DNA of 64,000 bases, from positions 496,001 through 560,000 of the forward strand of contig NZ_SZZU01000001.1 in the NCBI RefSeq assembly GCF_009829985.1. The letters run 5' to 3'. Positions 18,497 to 29,441 of this stretch are shown here, one piece after another. Origin of the DNA: Pantoea sp. Aalb. Its GTDB lineage: Bacteria; Pseudomonadota; Gammaproteobacteria; Enterobacterales; Enterobacteriaceae. A program made the position numbers and the translations under genes. The notes under the pieces are model-generated. The model was not told the origin of the DNA. It did not search any database and saw only the letters and a program-made list of their open reading frames with translations. Each line of letters begins with the position of its first letter. The stretch's first letter is position 1.

Positions 18497-18928
18497 TTAA
18501 ATTGATTTAGTCATCAAACCAACAGATTTAACACCAACTTGACGTAATAAAATAATAACTTTAATAATTTCATCGTAAGATACTTGCTTATTACCGCCGA
18601 TCAAAAATACTGTTTTAGGATTAGCTATAATATTTCTTTTTACTTGATTTATTATTTCTTTTAGAGATAAATGGATCGTTCGAGAGTAATTTATTATTAA
18701 ATTATAATTTGCTGCCCCTATCACCTCAATAATAATTGGGATATTTTTATCTTCTTTAGAAAAAGTTTTGGAATTTTTAACGCTTGGTAAATCCACTTTT
18801 ATACTTGTGGTAATAAAAGGTGAGGTCATCATAAGAATAAGAAGTAAAACTAATAAAACATCCAATAATGGAATAATATTAATTTCTGATTGTGAATCAC
18901 TGTGCCTACGAACACGAATTTTAGGCAT
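18497..18928 (-). CDS. tolR: TolR, proton-channel stator of the Tol motor
   Basis: TolR is an inner-membrane protein of the ExbD/TolR family. With TolQ it forms the proton-driven motor that energises TolA. The product has 143 residues, against 142 in E. coli. One membrane span at about 15-36 contains INIIPLLDVLLVLLLILMM with the proton-conducting Asp. The periplasmic domain ends with NPKTVFLIGGNKQVSYDEI and VGVKSVGLMTKSI. I chose the ATG at 18928, because GGAG lies six bases upstream. A GTG at 18940 would place the start over that ribosome site. It directly follows tolQ, with 12 bases between them. Confidence 0.95.
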   Translation of the reverse strand: MPKIRVRRHSDSQSEINIIPLLDVLLVLLLILMMTSPFITTSIKVDLPSVKNSKTFSKEDKNIPIIIEVIGAANYNLIINYSRTIHLSLKEIINQVKRNIIANPKTVFLIGGNKQVSYDEIIKVIILLRQVGVKSVGLMTKSI

Positions 18929-18940
18929 TTTAAACTCCAC

Positions 18941-19630
18941 TTATTTTTTATTATTTTTAGAAAAAGCTTGAAGATATAAAATGGACATAAATTCTTCCAT
19001 AAAATTATCATATCCTTGTTCTAATTTATTAATAAGTTGAGTTAAGCTTTTATGAGCTATAACAGCAGGAATAGCTGCAAATAATCCTACCGCAGTAGTA
19101 ATTAATGCTTCTGCTATACCTGGAGCTACCATCTGTAAGGTAGCTTGTTGTTTTTGTATACCGATATCAATAAAGGAATGTATAATACCCCAAACTGTAC
19201 CGAATAGACCAATATAAGGACTAATAGAAGCTACTATTCCAAGAAAAGAAAGATAATTTTCTACTGATTTTAACTCAAGATTTATAGAAATACGCATAGC
19301 ACGTTCAGCACCTTCTACTACCACTTTTGGCATATAAAGATTATCACTATACAAACGGATAAATTCTTTAAAACCTCTATAAAAAATTTTTTCAGAACCA
19401 TTTAGTTCATCACGTCTTCTATGGCTTTCTTTATATAAACAAGATAATTCATCATGAGCCCAAAACTTATTTTCAAACGCTTTATTTTTACGTACTACAC
19501 TATTAAGAATACGTGTGCGATGAATAATAATGGCCCAAGAAATAATAGAAAAACCAATTAAAATTAAAATTATAATTTTTACGAAAAGACTAGTATTTAG
19601 AAATAAATTAAAAACATTTATCTCAGTCAC
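18941..19630 (-). CDS. tolQ: TolQ, proton-channel subunit of the Tol motor
   Basis: TolQ is a three-span inner-membrane protein of the ExbB/MotA family that forms the pentameric channel around TolR. The product has 229 residues, against 230 in E. coli. The first span is at about 15-36 ([17 protein letters not shown]). The other two are at about 130-155 and 165-190, with [16 protein letters not shown] and [23 protein letters not shown], which carry conserved channel residues. The start is a GTG at 19630, the same kind of start as in E. coli. ybgC, which precedes tolQ in E. coli, is missing. Confidence 0.95.
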   Translation of the reverse strand: MTEINVFNLFLNTSLFVKIIILILIGFSIISWAIIIHRTRILNSVVRKNKAFENKFWAHDELSCLYKESHRRRDELNGSEKIFYRGFKEFIRLYSDNLYMPKVVVEGAERAMRISINLELKSVENYLSFLGIVASISPYIGLFGTVWGIIHSFIDIGIQKQQATLQMVAPGIAEALITTAVGLFAAIPAVIAHKSLTQLINKLEQGYDNFMEEFMSILYLQAFSKNNKK

Positions 19631-20175
19631 TGCTTATACTCCACAAAAACACATTTTATTTATAACCATAGTTATTTTTATATTAAAAATTAATACTAAA
19701 CACTATTTCTATGATTTTTTTATTTCTTTATGGTAAAATGATTTTTTCTAAATATTTAGAGTAATCATATTATATTGATATTAAAATAATATATTTAATT
19801 ATTTGATTATTTAATTATTTAATTATTTAATTATTTAATGAAGATAAATAATCTAGATTAGATAAATTGAAAGAATATATTTCTTGCATTGTATATTCAT
19901 ACAAATATTAATTAATATTAATAAATATAATGATTTTTTATAATAAAAAATATTTATTATAAAATAATAGAAAGTTAAAAAATCATTAAATCCTTAATAA
20001 TTTACTAGATAATAATAAATAAAAACGTCAACCAATTCATTTCTAAGATATGCCTTTTATGTAAACTACAGTATATTACCAACAAATTAAAACAATTTAT
20101 TTATTGTTAAATATATAATATTTATTATTTATTTAATTAATGAAAGATAAAATATACCAAATACAATATATATAA
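19631..20175. other. Spacer between tolQ and sucD, site of lost cydAB and ybgC
   Basis: E. coli carries cydAB, ybgE and ybgC in this interval. No trace of them is readable here. It contains the 8-bp microsatellite at 19793-19840 and is otherwise featureless A/T. Confidence 0.55.
19793..19840. repeat. Octanucleotide microsatellite (ATTTAATT), about six copies
   Basis: Six consecutive units of ATTTAATT, one of them ATTTGATT and the last ending in G. They lie in the tolQ-sucD spacer. Confidence 0.85.
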
Positions 20176-21078
20176 TTAAGAATAAACTATTTTATCATCA
20201 ATTTTATCATCAATTACTAATTTAACTGCCTCTCCAATATTAGCTAAACTACGAACAGTCTTTACACCAGCTAATTCTAAAGAAGCAATTTTTTCTTCTG
20301 CTGTACCTTGAGTATCAGTAATAATAGCACCTGCATGTCCCATACGTTTACCTTTTGGTGCAGTTATACCAGCAATATAAGCTATTATGGGTTTTGTCAT
20401 ATAATGTTTAATAAACATAGCGGCTTCTTCTTCTGCATTGCCACCAATTTCACCAATCATTACTACTGCTTTAGTTTGTGAGTCATTTTGAAACATTTTT
20501 AGAATATCAATAAAGCTTGATCCTGAAATTGGATCACCCCCAATTCCAACACAAGTTGATTGTCCATAGCCAATATCTGTAGTTTGCTTTACTGCTTCAT
20601 ACGTTAAAGTTCCTGAACGAGAAACAATTCCTATGCAACCAGGTTTATGAATATGTCCTGGCATGATACCAATCATAGATTTTCCAGGCGATATTATTCC
20701 AGGACAATTAGGGCCAATCATTCTTACATTACCAAGTTCATTAATTTTACTCTTTACTATGATCATATCTAAAGTTGGTATACCTTCAGTAATTGTTATA
20801 ATTAACTTCACACCAGCATTAATCGCTTCTAAGATACTATCTTTACATAACGGAGCTGGAACATAAATTACTGTAGTGGTTGCACCTGTTTCTTTTACTG
20901 CATCTTGCATAGTATTAAATACAGGTAACCCTAAATGGATACTTCCACCCTTACCTGGAGTAACACCAGCAACTAGTTTCGTCCCATAAGCTAATGCTCG
21001 TTTAGAATGAAAAGTTCCATGGCATCCAGTAAAACCTTGACAAATTACTTGAGTATTTTGATCTATTAATATAGACAT
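20176..21078 (-). CDS. sucD: Succinyl-CoA synthetase alpha subunit
   Basis: SucD is the CoA-binding, phosphohistidine-carrying subunit of succinyl-CoA synthetase. The enzyme converts succinyl-CoA to succinate with substrate-level phosphorylation in the TCA cycle. The product has 300 residues, against 289 in E. coli. [13 protein letters not shown] near residue 12, [11 protein letters not shown] near 38, MIGPNCPGI near 120 and [10 protein letters not shown] with the active His at about 248 are conserved. The extra length is a C-terminal tail created partly by a 12-bp tandem duplication giving DDKIDDKI. The gene overlaps the sucC stop codon; an ATG one codon earlier, at 21081, is equally possible. 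Confidence 0.96.
   Translation of the reverse strand: MSILIDQNTQVICQGFTGCHGTFHSKRALAYGTKLVAGVTPGKGGSIHLGLPVFNTMQDAVKETGATTTVIYVPAPLCKDSILEAINAGVKLIITITEGIPTLDMIIVKSKINELGNVRMIGPNCPGIISPGKSMIGIMPGHIHKPGCIGIVSRSGTLTYEAVKQTTDIGYGQSTCVGIGGDPISGSSFIDILKMFQNDSQTKAVVMIGEIGGNAEEEAAMFIKHYMTKPIIAYIAGITAPKGKRMGHAGAIITDTQGTAEEKIASLELAGVKTVRSLANIGEAVKLVIDDKIDDKIVYS
20190..20213. repeat. 12-bp tandem duplication at the sucD 3' end
   Basis: TTTTATCATCAA occurs at 20190-20201 and again at 20202-20213. It encodes a repeated Asp-Asp-Lys-Ile in the C-terminal tail of SucD. Confidence 0.9.
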
Positions 21079-22247
21079 CATATATTACCTTTTGCAGCAA
21101 AAATGGCATGTTGTGTTGCATCTATTAGATTTTTTGCTGCAATTATATTCATACCACTAGATACTAATTTCTTAGCTCCTAAATCAGCATTATTACCTTC
21201 TAAACGTACAATTACTGGAACATGAATATTTATCTCAGAGATTGCGCTTATAATTCCATCTGCAATCAAGTCACAGCGTACGATACCACCGAAAATATTA
21301 ATAAATATTGTTTTTACAGCATGATCAGATAAAATAATCTTAAAAGCTTCGATAACTCTTTCTTTAGTTGCACTTCCACCAACATCAAGAAAATTAGCAG
21401 GTTTTCCACCATAATGTTTAACAATATCCATTGTAGCCATGGCTAAACCAGCACCATTAACCATACAGCCGATATTACCTTCTAATGCTATATAGCTCAA
21501 TTCCCATTGCATGGCTTGTACTTCACGAGGATCTTCTTGACTAAGATCGCGCATATCACGCAATTCTTGTTGACGAAATAAACTATTATTATCTACACAT
21601 ATTTTACCATCGAGACATATTAGATCACCATGCTTTGTAATTACTAAAGGATTAATTTCAACTATTTCTAAGTCATGCTCTAAAAACATAGTTACTAAAC
21701 CCATAAAAATATTAGTAAATTGATTAATTTGTTTACCATATAAACCCATTTCGAATGCTAACTCTCGACCTTGATATAACTGTGGGCCCATTAAAGGATC
21801 TAATATTATTTTATGAATCAAAGATGGATTATTTCTGGCAGCTTTTTCAATTTCTATCCCGCCTTCAGGAGAAGCAATTAAAACTACACGATGTATAGAA
21901 CGATCAATTACTATACTAATATACAATTCTTGATCTATATATGTAAATTTTTCCACTAAAAGTTGATTGACTAATTTACCATCTCTATCTGTTTGGTATG
22001 TTACTAAGCGGTTACCTAACCATTTTTCAGCAAAAACTCGTATGTCTTCTTTACTATTAATTACTTTTATACCGTTTGCTTTCCCACGTCCACCAGCATG
22101 TACTTGACATTTTACTACCCATGGACCTACTCCAATTTTTAAAATAGCTTCTTCTGCTTCATTAGGCGTAGAACAAACATAGCCAATAGGTACTGGTATG
22201 CCATACCGTGCAAATATTTTTTTTGCTTGGTACTCATGTAAATTCAT
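21078..22247 (-). CDS. sucC: Succinyl-CoA synthetase beta subunit
   Basis: SucC is the nucleotide-binding ATP-grasp subunit of succinyl-CoA synthetase. The product has 389 residues, against 388 in E. coli. [20 protein letters not shown] at the N-terminus, [19 protein letters not shown] near residue 44, the metal-binding region [13 protein letters not shown] near 197, [21 protein letters not shown] near 260 and IFGGIVRCD near 321 are conserved. It is joined to sucD by overlapping stop and start codons, so the two subunits are probably made together. It follows sucB after 50 bases in the suc operon. Confidence 0.97.
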   Translation of the reverse strand: MNLHEYQAKKIFARYGIPVPIGYVCSTPNEAEEAILKIGVGPWVVKCQVHAGGRGKANGIKVINSKEDIRVFAEKWLGNRLVTYQTDRDGKLVNQLLVEKFTYIDQELYISIVIDRSIHRVVLIASPEGGIEIEKAARNNPSLIHKIILDPLMGPQLYQGRELAFEMGLYGKQINQFTNIFMGLVTMFLEHDLEIVEINPLVITKHGDLICLDGKICVDNNSLFRQQELRDMRDLSQEDPREVQAMQWELSYIALEGNIGCMVNGAGLAMATMDIVKHYGGKPANFLDVGGSATKERVIEAFKIILSDHAVKTIFINIFGGIVRCDLIADGIISAISEINIHVPVIVRLEGNNADLGAKKLVSSGMNIIAAKNLIDATQHAIFAAKGNI

Positions 22248-22297
22248 AATATTATACCTATTTTTATAATCCTAATATAAAATTTATTTTTATTAAT

Positions 22298-23587
22298 TTA
22301 AACATTCAATAGTAAACGAACTGGATCTTCTAACATCTCTTTTACGGCAACTAAATAACCTACGGATTCTCGACCATCAATCAAACGATGATCATAAGAG
22401 AGTGCTAAATACATCATAGGCAATATAACAATTTCTCCATTAACTGCCATTGGTCGATCTTTTATGGCATGCATACCTAAAATAGCACTCTGTGGTGGAT
22501 TAATAATCGGTGTCGATATTAGTGAACCAAATATACCACCATTAGTAATAGTAAAATTACCGCCAGTTAATTCCTCTACAGTTAATTTACCATTACGTCC
22601 TTTTAAAGCTAATTCTTTAATTTTATTTTCGATATCAGCCATACTCATTGCATTTACATTCTTTAATACTGGTGTTACTAAACCACGTGGTGTAGATATA
22701 GCTATGCTAATATCAAAGTAGTTATGATAAACTACATCATCACCATCGATAAAAGCATTAATTTCTGGAAAGCGTTTTAATGCTTCTGTTACTATTTTAA
22801 TATAAAATGACATAAACCCTAAACGTATGCCATGCATTTGTTCAAAAAGTTCACCATAACTTTTACGTAAATCTATTATTGGTTTCATATTTACTTCATT
22901 AAAAGTAGTCAATATTGCTGTACTATTCTTGGATTCTAATAAACGTTCAGCTACGCGTTTTCTTAATCGCGTCATTGGTACTCGTTTTTCTTTTCGATTC
23001 GCTATATTCTGAGGAAATAATTCATCTGATAAAGATATAGAGTTATTTTGATCATTTTTTGTTTTTTTTATTAAAAATTCATTGATATCATCACGTATAA
23101 TATGACCACTAATACCTATACCTGTGATTTGGTTGATATCAATATCTTTTTCAGCAATTAAACGACGTATAGCTGGACTAAAATCATAATTACTTTTTGT
23201 TTTTAAAACCATTTTATCTTGTACTAAAGTTGATTTATTATCTGATAGTGTTTTGGTTGTTTTATTTTCATCTAAAACTATTTTATCTTGTACTAAAGTT
23301 GATTTATTATCTGATAGTGTTTTGGTTGTTTTATTTTCATCATTATTTTCTTTTTTTAAATAACCTAAAATTTGATGAGAGTTGACTATAGCACCTTCTT
23401 TTTCAAGAATATTTTCTAGGATTCCTTCAAGTGGTGCTGGTACTTCTAATATCACTTTATCAGTTTCAAGCTCAACTAGTACTTCATCGCGATTTATAAA
23501 ATCACCAGGTTTTTTATGCCAAGTGATCACTGTTGCATCAGCTACAGATTCAGGTAAATCAGGAACAAAAATTTCTACGATACTCAT
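22298..23587 (-). CDS. sucB: Dihydrolipoyl succinyltransferase (E2), with duplicated linker
   Basis: SucB is the E2 core of the 2-oxoglutarate dehydrogenase complex and transfers succinyl groups from lipoate to CoA. The product has 429 residues, against 405 in E. coli. The lipoyl domain at 1-78 has the lipoylated Lys44 in ELETDKV. The E3/E1-binding domain is at about 135-175 ([14 protein letters not shown]). The catalytic domain covers about 200-429, with His400 and Asp404 in [11 protein letters not shown]. Most of the extra length comes from a 23-residue tandem duplication in the flexible linker at about 80-125. LipB and LipA, which attach its lipoate, are also encoded in this window. AAGGA precedes the ATG. 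Confidence 0.97.
   Translation of the reverse strand: MSIVEIFVPDLPESVADATVITWHKKPGDFINRDEVLVELETDKVILEVPAPLEGILENILEKEGAIVNSHQILGYLKKENNDENKTTKTLSDNKSTLVQDKIVLDENKTTKTLSDNKSTLVQDKMVLKTKSNYDFSPAIRRLIAEKDIDINQITGIGISGHIIRDDINEFLIKKTKNDQNNSISLSDELFPQNIANRKEKRVPMTRLRKRVAERLLESKNSTAILTTFNEVNMKPIIDLRKSYGELFEQMHGIRLGFMSFYIKIVTEALKRFPEINAFIDGDDVVYHNYFDISIAISTPRGLVTPVLKNVNAMSMADIENKIKELALKGRNGKLTVEELTGGNFTITNGGIFGSLISTPIINPPQSAILGMHAIKDRPMAVNGEIVILPMMYLALSYDHRLIDGRESVGYLVAVKEMLEDPVRLLLNV
23212..23341. repeat. 69-bp tandem duplication inside sucB
   Basis: A unit starting TTTTATCTTG at 23212 recurs at 23281, 69 bases later. The two copies agree for about 60 bases and differ slightly at the edge. The duplication keeps frame and doubles an [19 protein letters not shown] segment in the linker after the lipoyl domain. 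Confidence 0.94.
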
Positions 23588-23602
23588 CTCTAGTCCTTTT
23601 TA

Positions 23603-26422
23603 TTAACCAAGTTTTAGTGCGTCATTAACTAACTTTTGCTGTTGTTGTTTATGAACAGACATATAGCCTACGGCAGGAGAAGCTGAAGCCGGACGGCATA
23701 TATGATGTAATAATGCACCAAGTGGTATTACATCACGGAAATGATGTTGACTACAGTACCATGCACCTTGATTTAGTGGTTCTTCTTGACACCAGATAAA
23801 ATCTTTAACGTGAAAATAATTTTTTAAAATTTCTTGTATTACTTTATGCGGAAAAGGATAAATTTGCTCAATACGTATAATAGCTACATCATTTTGTTTA
23901 TTCTTACGGCGTTGATGTAATAGATCGTAATAAACTTTACCAGAACAAAATATAATGCGTTTTATCTGTTTTGGATCTAGGTTATCAATCTCATTAATTA
24001 CAGGTTGAAAACTACCATTTGCTAAATCTTGTAAAGAAGAAATAGCTAAAGGATGACGTAATAATGACTTTGGTGACATTACGACTAGAGGTCGACGCAT
24101 GGCACGTAGTACTTGACGACGTAATATATGATATATTTGAGATGGAGTAGAAGGTATGCATACCTGCATATTCTTTTCAGCACATAGTTGTAAAAATCTT
24201 TCTAAACGTGCCGAAGAGTGTTCTGGTCCTTGACCTTCATAACCATGTGGTAATAGCATAACTAGGCCACACATTCGACCCCACTTTTGTTCACCAGAAC
24301 TGATAAATTGATCAATAACTACTTGTGCACCATTAGCAAAATCACCAAATTGTGCTTCCCAAATTGTTAGCATACTAGGTGCTGTTATAGAATAACCATA
24401 TTCAAATGCAAGTACTGCTTCTTCTGATAATACGGAATCCCAAACTTTAAATTGACCTTGAGTATTATTATTAATATTAATATGATGAAGAGGTATATAA
24501 ATAGAACCATTTTTTTGATTATGAATTACTGCATGGCGATGAAAAAAAGTACCACGCCCAGAGTCCTCACCGGATAAACGGATAGAAATACCTTCGTTAA
24601 TTAAAGTAGCGTAAGCAAGATTTTCTGCTCCTCCCCAATCAAAAAACTTATTTCCTTCTGCCATTTCTTTACGATCATTATAAATCTTGGCGACACGTAA
24701 TTGCATTTCAACTTCTTTAGGTACATAACTAATACACCGCGCTAATTTTTGTAAATGGTCTAACGCAACTCGTGCTGGATAACTTTCATCCCATTCATGA
24801 TTAAGATAAGGTGACCATGTAAAAGAATGTAGATCCATGGGGCGCCATTCTGTTACGACACAATTACCTTTATCTAATAAGTTACGATACAAGTTAACCA
24901 TGTTGGTATTATCTTCTAGTGTTATGAGACCCTCAATTTGTAATTTATTAGCATAAATTTCACGTGATGTTGGATGGTTTTTGATTTTTTGATACATTAT
25001 CGGTTGAGTTACGGTTGGTTCATCTGCTTCATTATGTCCATGACGACGATAACACACAAGGTCAATAAAAACATCTCGTTTAAAAATATTACGATAATTC
25101 ACAGCTAAACGAGTAATAAAAACTACCGCTTCTATATCATCTGCATTGACATGAAAGATTGGTACCATAACCATCTTACCTATATCAGTACAATAAGGTG
25201 TTGAACGTGCATCTTTTAGATTAGAAGTTGTAAAACCAATCTGATTATTAATAATAATACGCACAGTACCACCTACTTCATATCCACGTGTCTGTGACAT
25301 ATTTAATGTTTCCTGTACTACACCTTGACCAATTACTGCAGCATCTCCATGAATAGTAATAGGTAAAACTTTATTACTACATCTATCAATTAAACGATCT
25401 AATCGCGCACGCACTGAACCCATAACTACTGGGCTAATAACTTCAAGATGAGAAGGATTAAATGCTAAAGTTAAGTGAACTAAACCACTTTTGATTTCAA
25501 TATCTGATGAGAATCCCATGTGGTATTTTACATCACCTGTACCAAGATATTCTTTATGTTGTCCTAAAAATTCATCAAATAAATCTTGAGGTTTTTTTCC
25601 CATAACATTAATCAAAACATTAAGACGACCACGATGTGCCATACCTAAAACTATTTCACGTGTTCCACTTTTACCTGCGTAACGAATGATTTCACGGAGC
25701 ATAGGAATTAATACATCTCCGCCTTCTAATGAAAAACGTTTTGCACCTGGAAATTTTACTCCAAGATATTTCTCTAGTCCTTCTGCTGCTGTTAACTCTT
25801 TGAGAAAATTTTTTTTCTCTTCTTGATTAAAAGAAACATAGCTCATTCCTGATTCAAGCTGCTGTTGAATCCAATGTTTTTCTATTGTATTGTTGATATG
25901 CATGTACTCTGCTCCAATAGAACCACAATAAGTTTGCTGTAATGCAAAGTACAAGTCAGATAACTTCATAATACTTTTGCCTATTGCAAAAGAACCTACG
26001 TTAAACACTTTATGACAATCGGCATCAGTTAATTCATAATAATCCAAATTTAAATCTGGTACTGATTCTTGTTTCCATAAATCAAGAGGATCAAGATGAG
26101 CATGTTGATGACCTTGAAAACGAAATGCATTAATTAATTGCAATACCTTTACTTGTTTGTAACTAATATCTGAATCAAGAATATTAGAACTATAATGAAT
26201 TAAGCCTTTTTTAGCTAAACTACGAAACTGTTCTCTAATTTTAGAATGGAATTGTTCTAACTCTACTCCAGTAACAGGTAACTGTTTGAATATTATACAC
26301 CATATTTTATCGACAGAGTCAGGATCTCTTAAAAACTCTTCATAGAGTTTTTCTATGTAAGATTGATTCGCGCTAGCCAGCCAGGAAGAGTCTAACCATG
26401 GTTTCATCGCGCTGTTCTGCAT
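23603..26422 (-). CDS. sucA: 2-oxoglutarate dehydrogenase E1 component
   Basis: SucA is the thiamine-diphosphate-dependent decarboxylase of the 2-oxoglutarate dehydrogenase complex. The product has 939 residues, against 933 in E. coli. The N-terminal E2-binding helix region is followed by RFQGHQHAHLDPL near residue 84, the catalytic-site segments GMAHRGRLNVLIN near 262 and HGDAAVIGQGVVQETLN near 357, the ThDP-binding region around VVFITRLAVNYR and YRRHGHNEADEP, and HGYEGQGPEHSSARLERFLQ near 724. It starts at ATG 26422 with AGGGA upstream. It is the first gene of the suc block, with 164 bases between it and sdhB. Confidence 0.97.
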   Translation of the reverse strand: MQNSAMKPWLDSSWLASANQSYIEKLYEEFLRDPDSVDKIWCIIFKQLPVTGVELEQFHSKIREQFRSLAKKGLIHYSSNILDSDISYKQVKVLQLINAFRFQGHQHAHLDPLDLWKQESVPDLNLDYYELTDADCHKVFNVGSFAIGKSIMKLSDLYFALQQTYCGSIGAEYMHINNTIEKHWIQQQLESGMSYVSFNQEEKKNFLKELTAAEGLEKYLGVKFPGAKRFSLEGGDVLIPMLREIIRYAGKSGTREIVLGMAHRGRLNVLINVMGKKPQDLFDEFLGQHKEYLGTGDVKYHMGFSSDIEIKSGLVHLTLAFNPSHLEVISPVVMGSVRARLDRLIDRCSNKVLPITIHGDAAVIGQGVVQETLNMSQTRGYEVGGTVRIIINNQIGFTTSNLKDARSTPYCTDIGKMVMVPIFHVNADDIEAVVFITRLAVNYRNIFKRDVFIDLVCYRRHGHNEADEPTVTQPIMYQKIKNHPTSREIYANKLQIEGLITLEDNTNMVNLYRNLLDKGNCVVTEWRPMDLHSFTWSPYLNHEWDESYPARVALDHLQKLARCISYVPKEVEMQLRVAKIYNDRKEMAEGNKFFDWGGAENLAYATLINEGISIRLSGEDSGRGTFFHRHAVIHNQKNGSIYIPLHHININNNTQGQFKVWDSVLSEEAVLAFEYGYSITAPSMLTIWEAQFGDFANGAQVVIDQFISSGEQKWGRMCGLVMLLPHGYEGQGPEHSSARLERFLQLCAEKNMQVCIPSTPSQIYHILRRQVLRAMRRPLVVMSPKSLLRHPLAISSLQDLANGSFQPVINEIDNLDPKQIKRIIFCSGKVYYDLLHQRRKNKQNDVAIIRIEQIYPFPHKVIQEILKNYFHVKDFIWCQEEPLNQGAWYCSQHHFRDVIPLGALLHHICRPASASPAVGYMSVHKQQQQKLVNDALKLG

Positions 26423-26586
26423 TGTGATCCCTTAAGTATTAAGTAAGTTATTTTCATAAAATGTTATTTATTGCAGATTTTAATTTAAGATTAGCTAATA
26501 AAAAACGTTTGTAAGTATTATTACTATCTTTTTTAATTTATTGAAAATAAAACATTTATAATTTATTTTAGTTTTAGATAGTAATC

Positions 26587-27306
26587 TTATGCTCCATATT
26601 GTAGTAACATTAACTTAATATGACTAATAGCGCGTGTTGGGTTAAGACCCTTAGGACAAACTTGTGTACAATTCATAATACTATGACAGCGAAATACACT
26701 AAAAAAATCATCTAAATTTTTTAATCGCTCGTTAAATTCAGTATCACGGCTATCTATTAAAAACCGGTAAGCTGTTAAAAGTCCAGCTGGTCCTATAAAT
26801 TTATCTGGATTCCACCAAAATGAAGGACATGCAGTTGAACAACAAGCACATAGAATACATTCATAAAAACCGTCTAAGCACTTTCGTTCCTCTGGACTTT
26901 GTAAATATTCACGAACAGGGGGATTTTTACCATTATTTAATAAAAAAGGTTGAATTTTTTCATATTGAGTATAAAAAATTTCCATATCAACTACTAGATC
27001 TTTAACGACTGGAAGCCCAGGTAATGGACGAATTATTATTTTTTTATTTTTATTTTTATGTAACTGAGATACTGGTGTAATACAAGCTAAAGCATTCTTT
27101 CCATTTATGTTAAGACCATCTGAACCACATACACCTTCACGACATGAACGACGGAAAGTTAAAGTTGGATCTTTTTCTTTTAGGAGTATAAGTGCATCTA
27201 ATAACATCATGTCGTAATTATCTTTAATTTCCAAACTATGATCTTGCATATATGGTTTGTCATCAACGTCTGGATTATAACGATATATAGAAAATACTAG
27301 TCTCAT
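26587..27306 (-). CDS. sdhB: Succinate dehydrogenase iron-sulfur subunit
   Basis: SdhB carries the [2Fe-2S], [4Fe-4S] and [3Fe-4S] clusters that pass electrons from the SdhA flavin to ubiquinone. The product has 239 residues, against 238 in E. coli. The plant-ferredoxin-type ligands Cys55, Cys60 and Cys75 are in CREGVCGSDG and NALAC. The bacterial-ferredoxin ligands are in CILCACCSTACP near 149 and CHSIMNCTQVCPKGLNP near 206. It follows sdhA after 14 bases in the order sdhCDAB, at the inner face of the cytoplasmic membrane. Confidence 0.97.
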   Translation of the reverse strand: MRLVFSIYRYNPDVDDKPYMQDHSLEIKDNYDMMLLDALILLKEKDPTLTFRRSCREGVCGSDGLNINGKNALACITPVSQLHKNKNKKIIIRPLPGLPVVKDLVVDMEIFYTQYEKIQPFLLNNGKNPPVREYLQSPEERKCLDGFYECILCACCSTACPSFWWNPDKFIGPAGLLTAYRFLIDSRDTEFNERLKNLDDFFSVFRCHSIMNCTQVCPKGLNPTRAISHIKLMLLQYGA

Positions 27307-27320
27307 AAAATATCCAGCAA

Positions 27321-29093
27321 TTAATAAATACGTACTTTAGGTAAAAAAGGTGTATGTAATTTAGGTTCCATATTGATTTGACGGCGCGTCATAGTTGCTG
27401 TTTGAGGAACATACAAACTATGACAAAGCCAATTTTCATCATCGCGGTTTGGATAGTCAAAACGACTATGTGCACCACGGCTTTCAGTACGGAAAATAGC
27501 TGAAGATGCAGTTGCATAAGCGGTTTCCATTAAGTTATCTAACTCTAAACATTCAATACGATGAGTATTAAATTTAACTGAACGATCTGTTAAACGTGCA
27601 TATTTTAATCGCTCACGAATAATTTTTAATTCTTCAAAACCTTTTATCATTACATCACCTTCACGAAAGACTGAAAAAGCATTCTGCATACACCGCTGTA
27701 GTAAATTACGAATTTCAACAGGATCTTCACCGGTTCCAGTTATATTATTTTCCCAGCGGTTCAATCGATTCATAGCTAACTCAATTTCATTTTTAGTAGC
27801 ATCCCGTTGAAAACCTTGTTCTTTAATATATTGAGTTAAATATAAACCAGTTGCGCGGCCGAATACTACTAAATCTAATAATGAATTTCCACCTAAACGA
27901 TTTGCACCATGTACTGATACACAAGCAATTTCTCCTACCGCAAATAAACCAGACACTACTTCATCTTCACCAAGTGAATTTATACATAATACTTGACCAG
28001 TAAGTTTAGTAGGAATACCACCCATCATGTAATGACAAGTTGGAATAACAGGAATAGGTTCTTTAATAGGATCAACATGAGCAAATGTTCGAGCAAGTTC
28101 TAGGATTCCTGGAAGTCGTGATTTCAATATTTCACTACCAAGATGATCAAGTTTTAATTTAAGATGTGAACCCCATGGACCATTACAACCACGTCCTTCT
28201 CGAATTTCAATCATCATAGAACGTGATACAACATCTCTACTTGCAAGATCCTTAGAATTAGGGGCATATCGTTCCATAAAACGTTCACCATGTTTATTTA
28301 ATAAATATCCACCTTCACCACGGCAACCCTCAGTTATGAGAACACCAGAACCTGCTATACCAGTTGGATGGAACTGCCACATTTCCATATCTTGTACAGG
28401 TACACCAGCACGCAATGCCATCCCTATACCATCTCCAGTATTGATATGTGCATTGGTGGTAGATTGATAAATACGTCCAGCACCCCCAGTTGCTAAAACA
28501 GTAGCTTTTGCCTTAAAATAAATACTTTCACCATTTTCAATACAAATAGCAGTACACCCTACAATTGCATTATCTACGTTTTTTACTAAATCTAGTGCAT
28601 AGAATTCTGAAAAGATAGTGGTTTTATTTTTTAAGTTTTGCTGATATAATGTATGAAGTAAAGCATGACCGGTACGATCTGCAGCAGCAGCAGTTCGTGC
28701 TGCCTGCTCACCACCAAAATTTTTTGATTGACCGCCAAATGGACGTTGATATATACGACCATTTTTAAGACGAGAAAATGGTAGCCCCATTTTTTCTAAT
28801 TCTATGATTACTTCTGGTCCTGTTTTACACATATATTCTATTGCATGTTGATCGCCAATGTAGTCAGAACCTTTAATAGTATCATACATATGCCATTTCC
28901 AATTATCATGATGAGTATTACCAAGTGCTACAGTAATACCACCTTGTGCAGATACGGTATGCGAACGAGTTGGAAAAACTTTAGATAAAAGTGCACATTT
29001 TTTTCCAAGTAATGAAATTTGTAGTGCTGCATACATACCTGCACCACCAGCTCCGATTACTAAGACATCAAATTCTCTAATCAATAAAGTCAT
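27321..29093 (-). CDS. sdhA: Succinate dehydrogenase flavoprotein subunit
   Basis: SdhA oxidises succinate to fumarate with covalently bound FAD. The product has 590 residues, against 588 in E. coli. The dinucleotide-binding [12 protein letters not shown] is near residue 14. The FAD-linked His45 is in [10 protein letters not shown], and substrate-site segments include HPTGIAGSG near 242, the [11 protein letters not shown] segment near 297 and HYMMGGIPT near 355. It starts directly after the sdhD stop codon and is translationally coupled. With gltA and suc it gives this organism a working oxidative branch of the TCA cycle. Confidence 0.97.
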   Translation of the reverse strand: MTLLIREFDVLVIGAGGAGMYAALQISLLGKKCALLSKVFPTRSHTVSAQGGITVALGNTHHDNWKWHMYDTIKGSDYIGDQHAIEYMCKTGPEVIIELEKMGLPFSRLKNGRIYQRPFGGQSKNFGGEQAARTAAAADRTGHALLHTLYQQNLKNKTTIFSEFYALDLVKNVDNAIVGCTAICIENGESIYFKAKATVLATGGAGRIYQSTTNAHINTGDGIGMALRAGVPVQDMEMWQFHPTGIAGSGVLITEGCRGEGGYLLNKHGERFMERYAPNSKDLASRDVVSRSMMIEIREGRGCNGPWGSHLKLKLDHLGSEILKSRLPGILELARTFAHVDPIKEPIPVIPTCHYMMGGIPTKLTGQVLCINSLGEDEVVSGLFAVGEIACVSVHGANRLGGNSLLDLVVFGRATGLYLTQYIKEQGFQRDATKNEIELAMNRLNRWENNITGTGEDPVEIRNLLQRCMQNAFSVFREGDVMIKGFEELKIIRERLKYARLTDRSVKFNTHRIECLELDNLMETAYATASSAIFRTESRGAHSRFDYPNRDDENWLCHSLYVPQTATMTRRQINMEPKLHTPFLPKVRIY

Positions 29094-29441
29094 TTACACA
29101 CTCCATATTACAATAGTTCCATAAATAACGTATGATAATAACGCAATAACAATTATTATCTGTAATAATAACCGTATAGATAGTTTTTTGACATAATCTG
29201 TTAATACTTGCCATATTCCAATCCAACCGTGAATTAGTATTGAAATTAAAGTTAGTAATGTAAAAAATTTTGTGAAAAATGATGAAAATAAACTATACCA
29301 TATTTCATATGTTATTTTGTCTGTTATTGTAATAAAACCAATGATATAGATTGTATATAATAACATTATTATTGCAGAAACACGAACTAATAACCAATCA
29401 TGGATACCATTTCGTCCTAAAGCAGAAGCATGGATTACCAT
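29094..29441 (-). CDS. sdhD: Succinate dehydrogenase membrane anchor subunit
   Basis: SdhD is one of two membrane anchors that bind heme b and ubiquinone in succinate dehydrogenase. The product has 115 residues, the same as E. coli. [16 protein letters not shown] [12 protein letters not shown] at the N-terminus, the span [19 protein letters not shown] at about 18-36, the heme-ligand-bearing span [23 protein letters not shown] at about 61-83 and a third span at about 92-113 are visible. GGAG lies 8 bases before the ATG. It overlaps the end of sdhC by 7 bases. Confidence 0.96.
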   Translation of the reverse strand: MVIHASALGRNGIHDWLLVRVSAIIMLLYTIYIIGFITITDKITYEIWYSLFSSFFTKFFTLLTLISILIHGWIGIWQVLTDYVKKLSIRLLLQIIIVIALLSYVIYGTIVIWSV

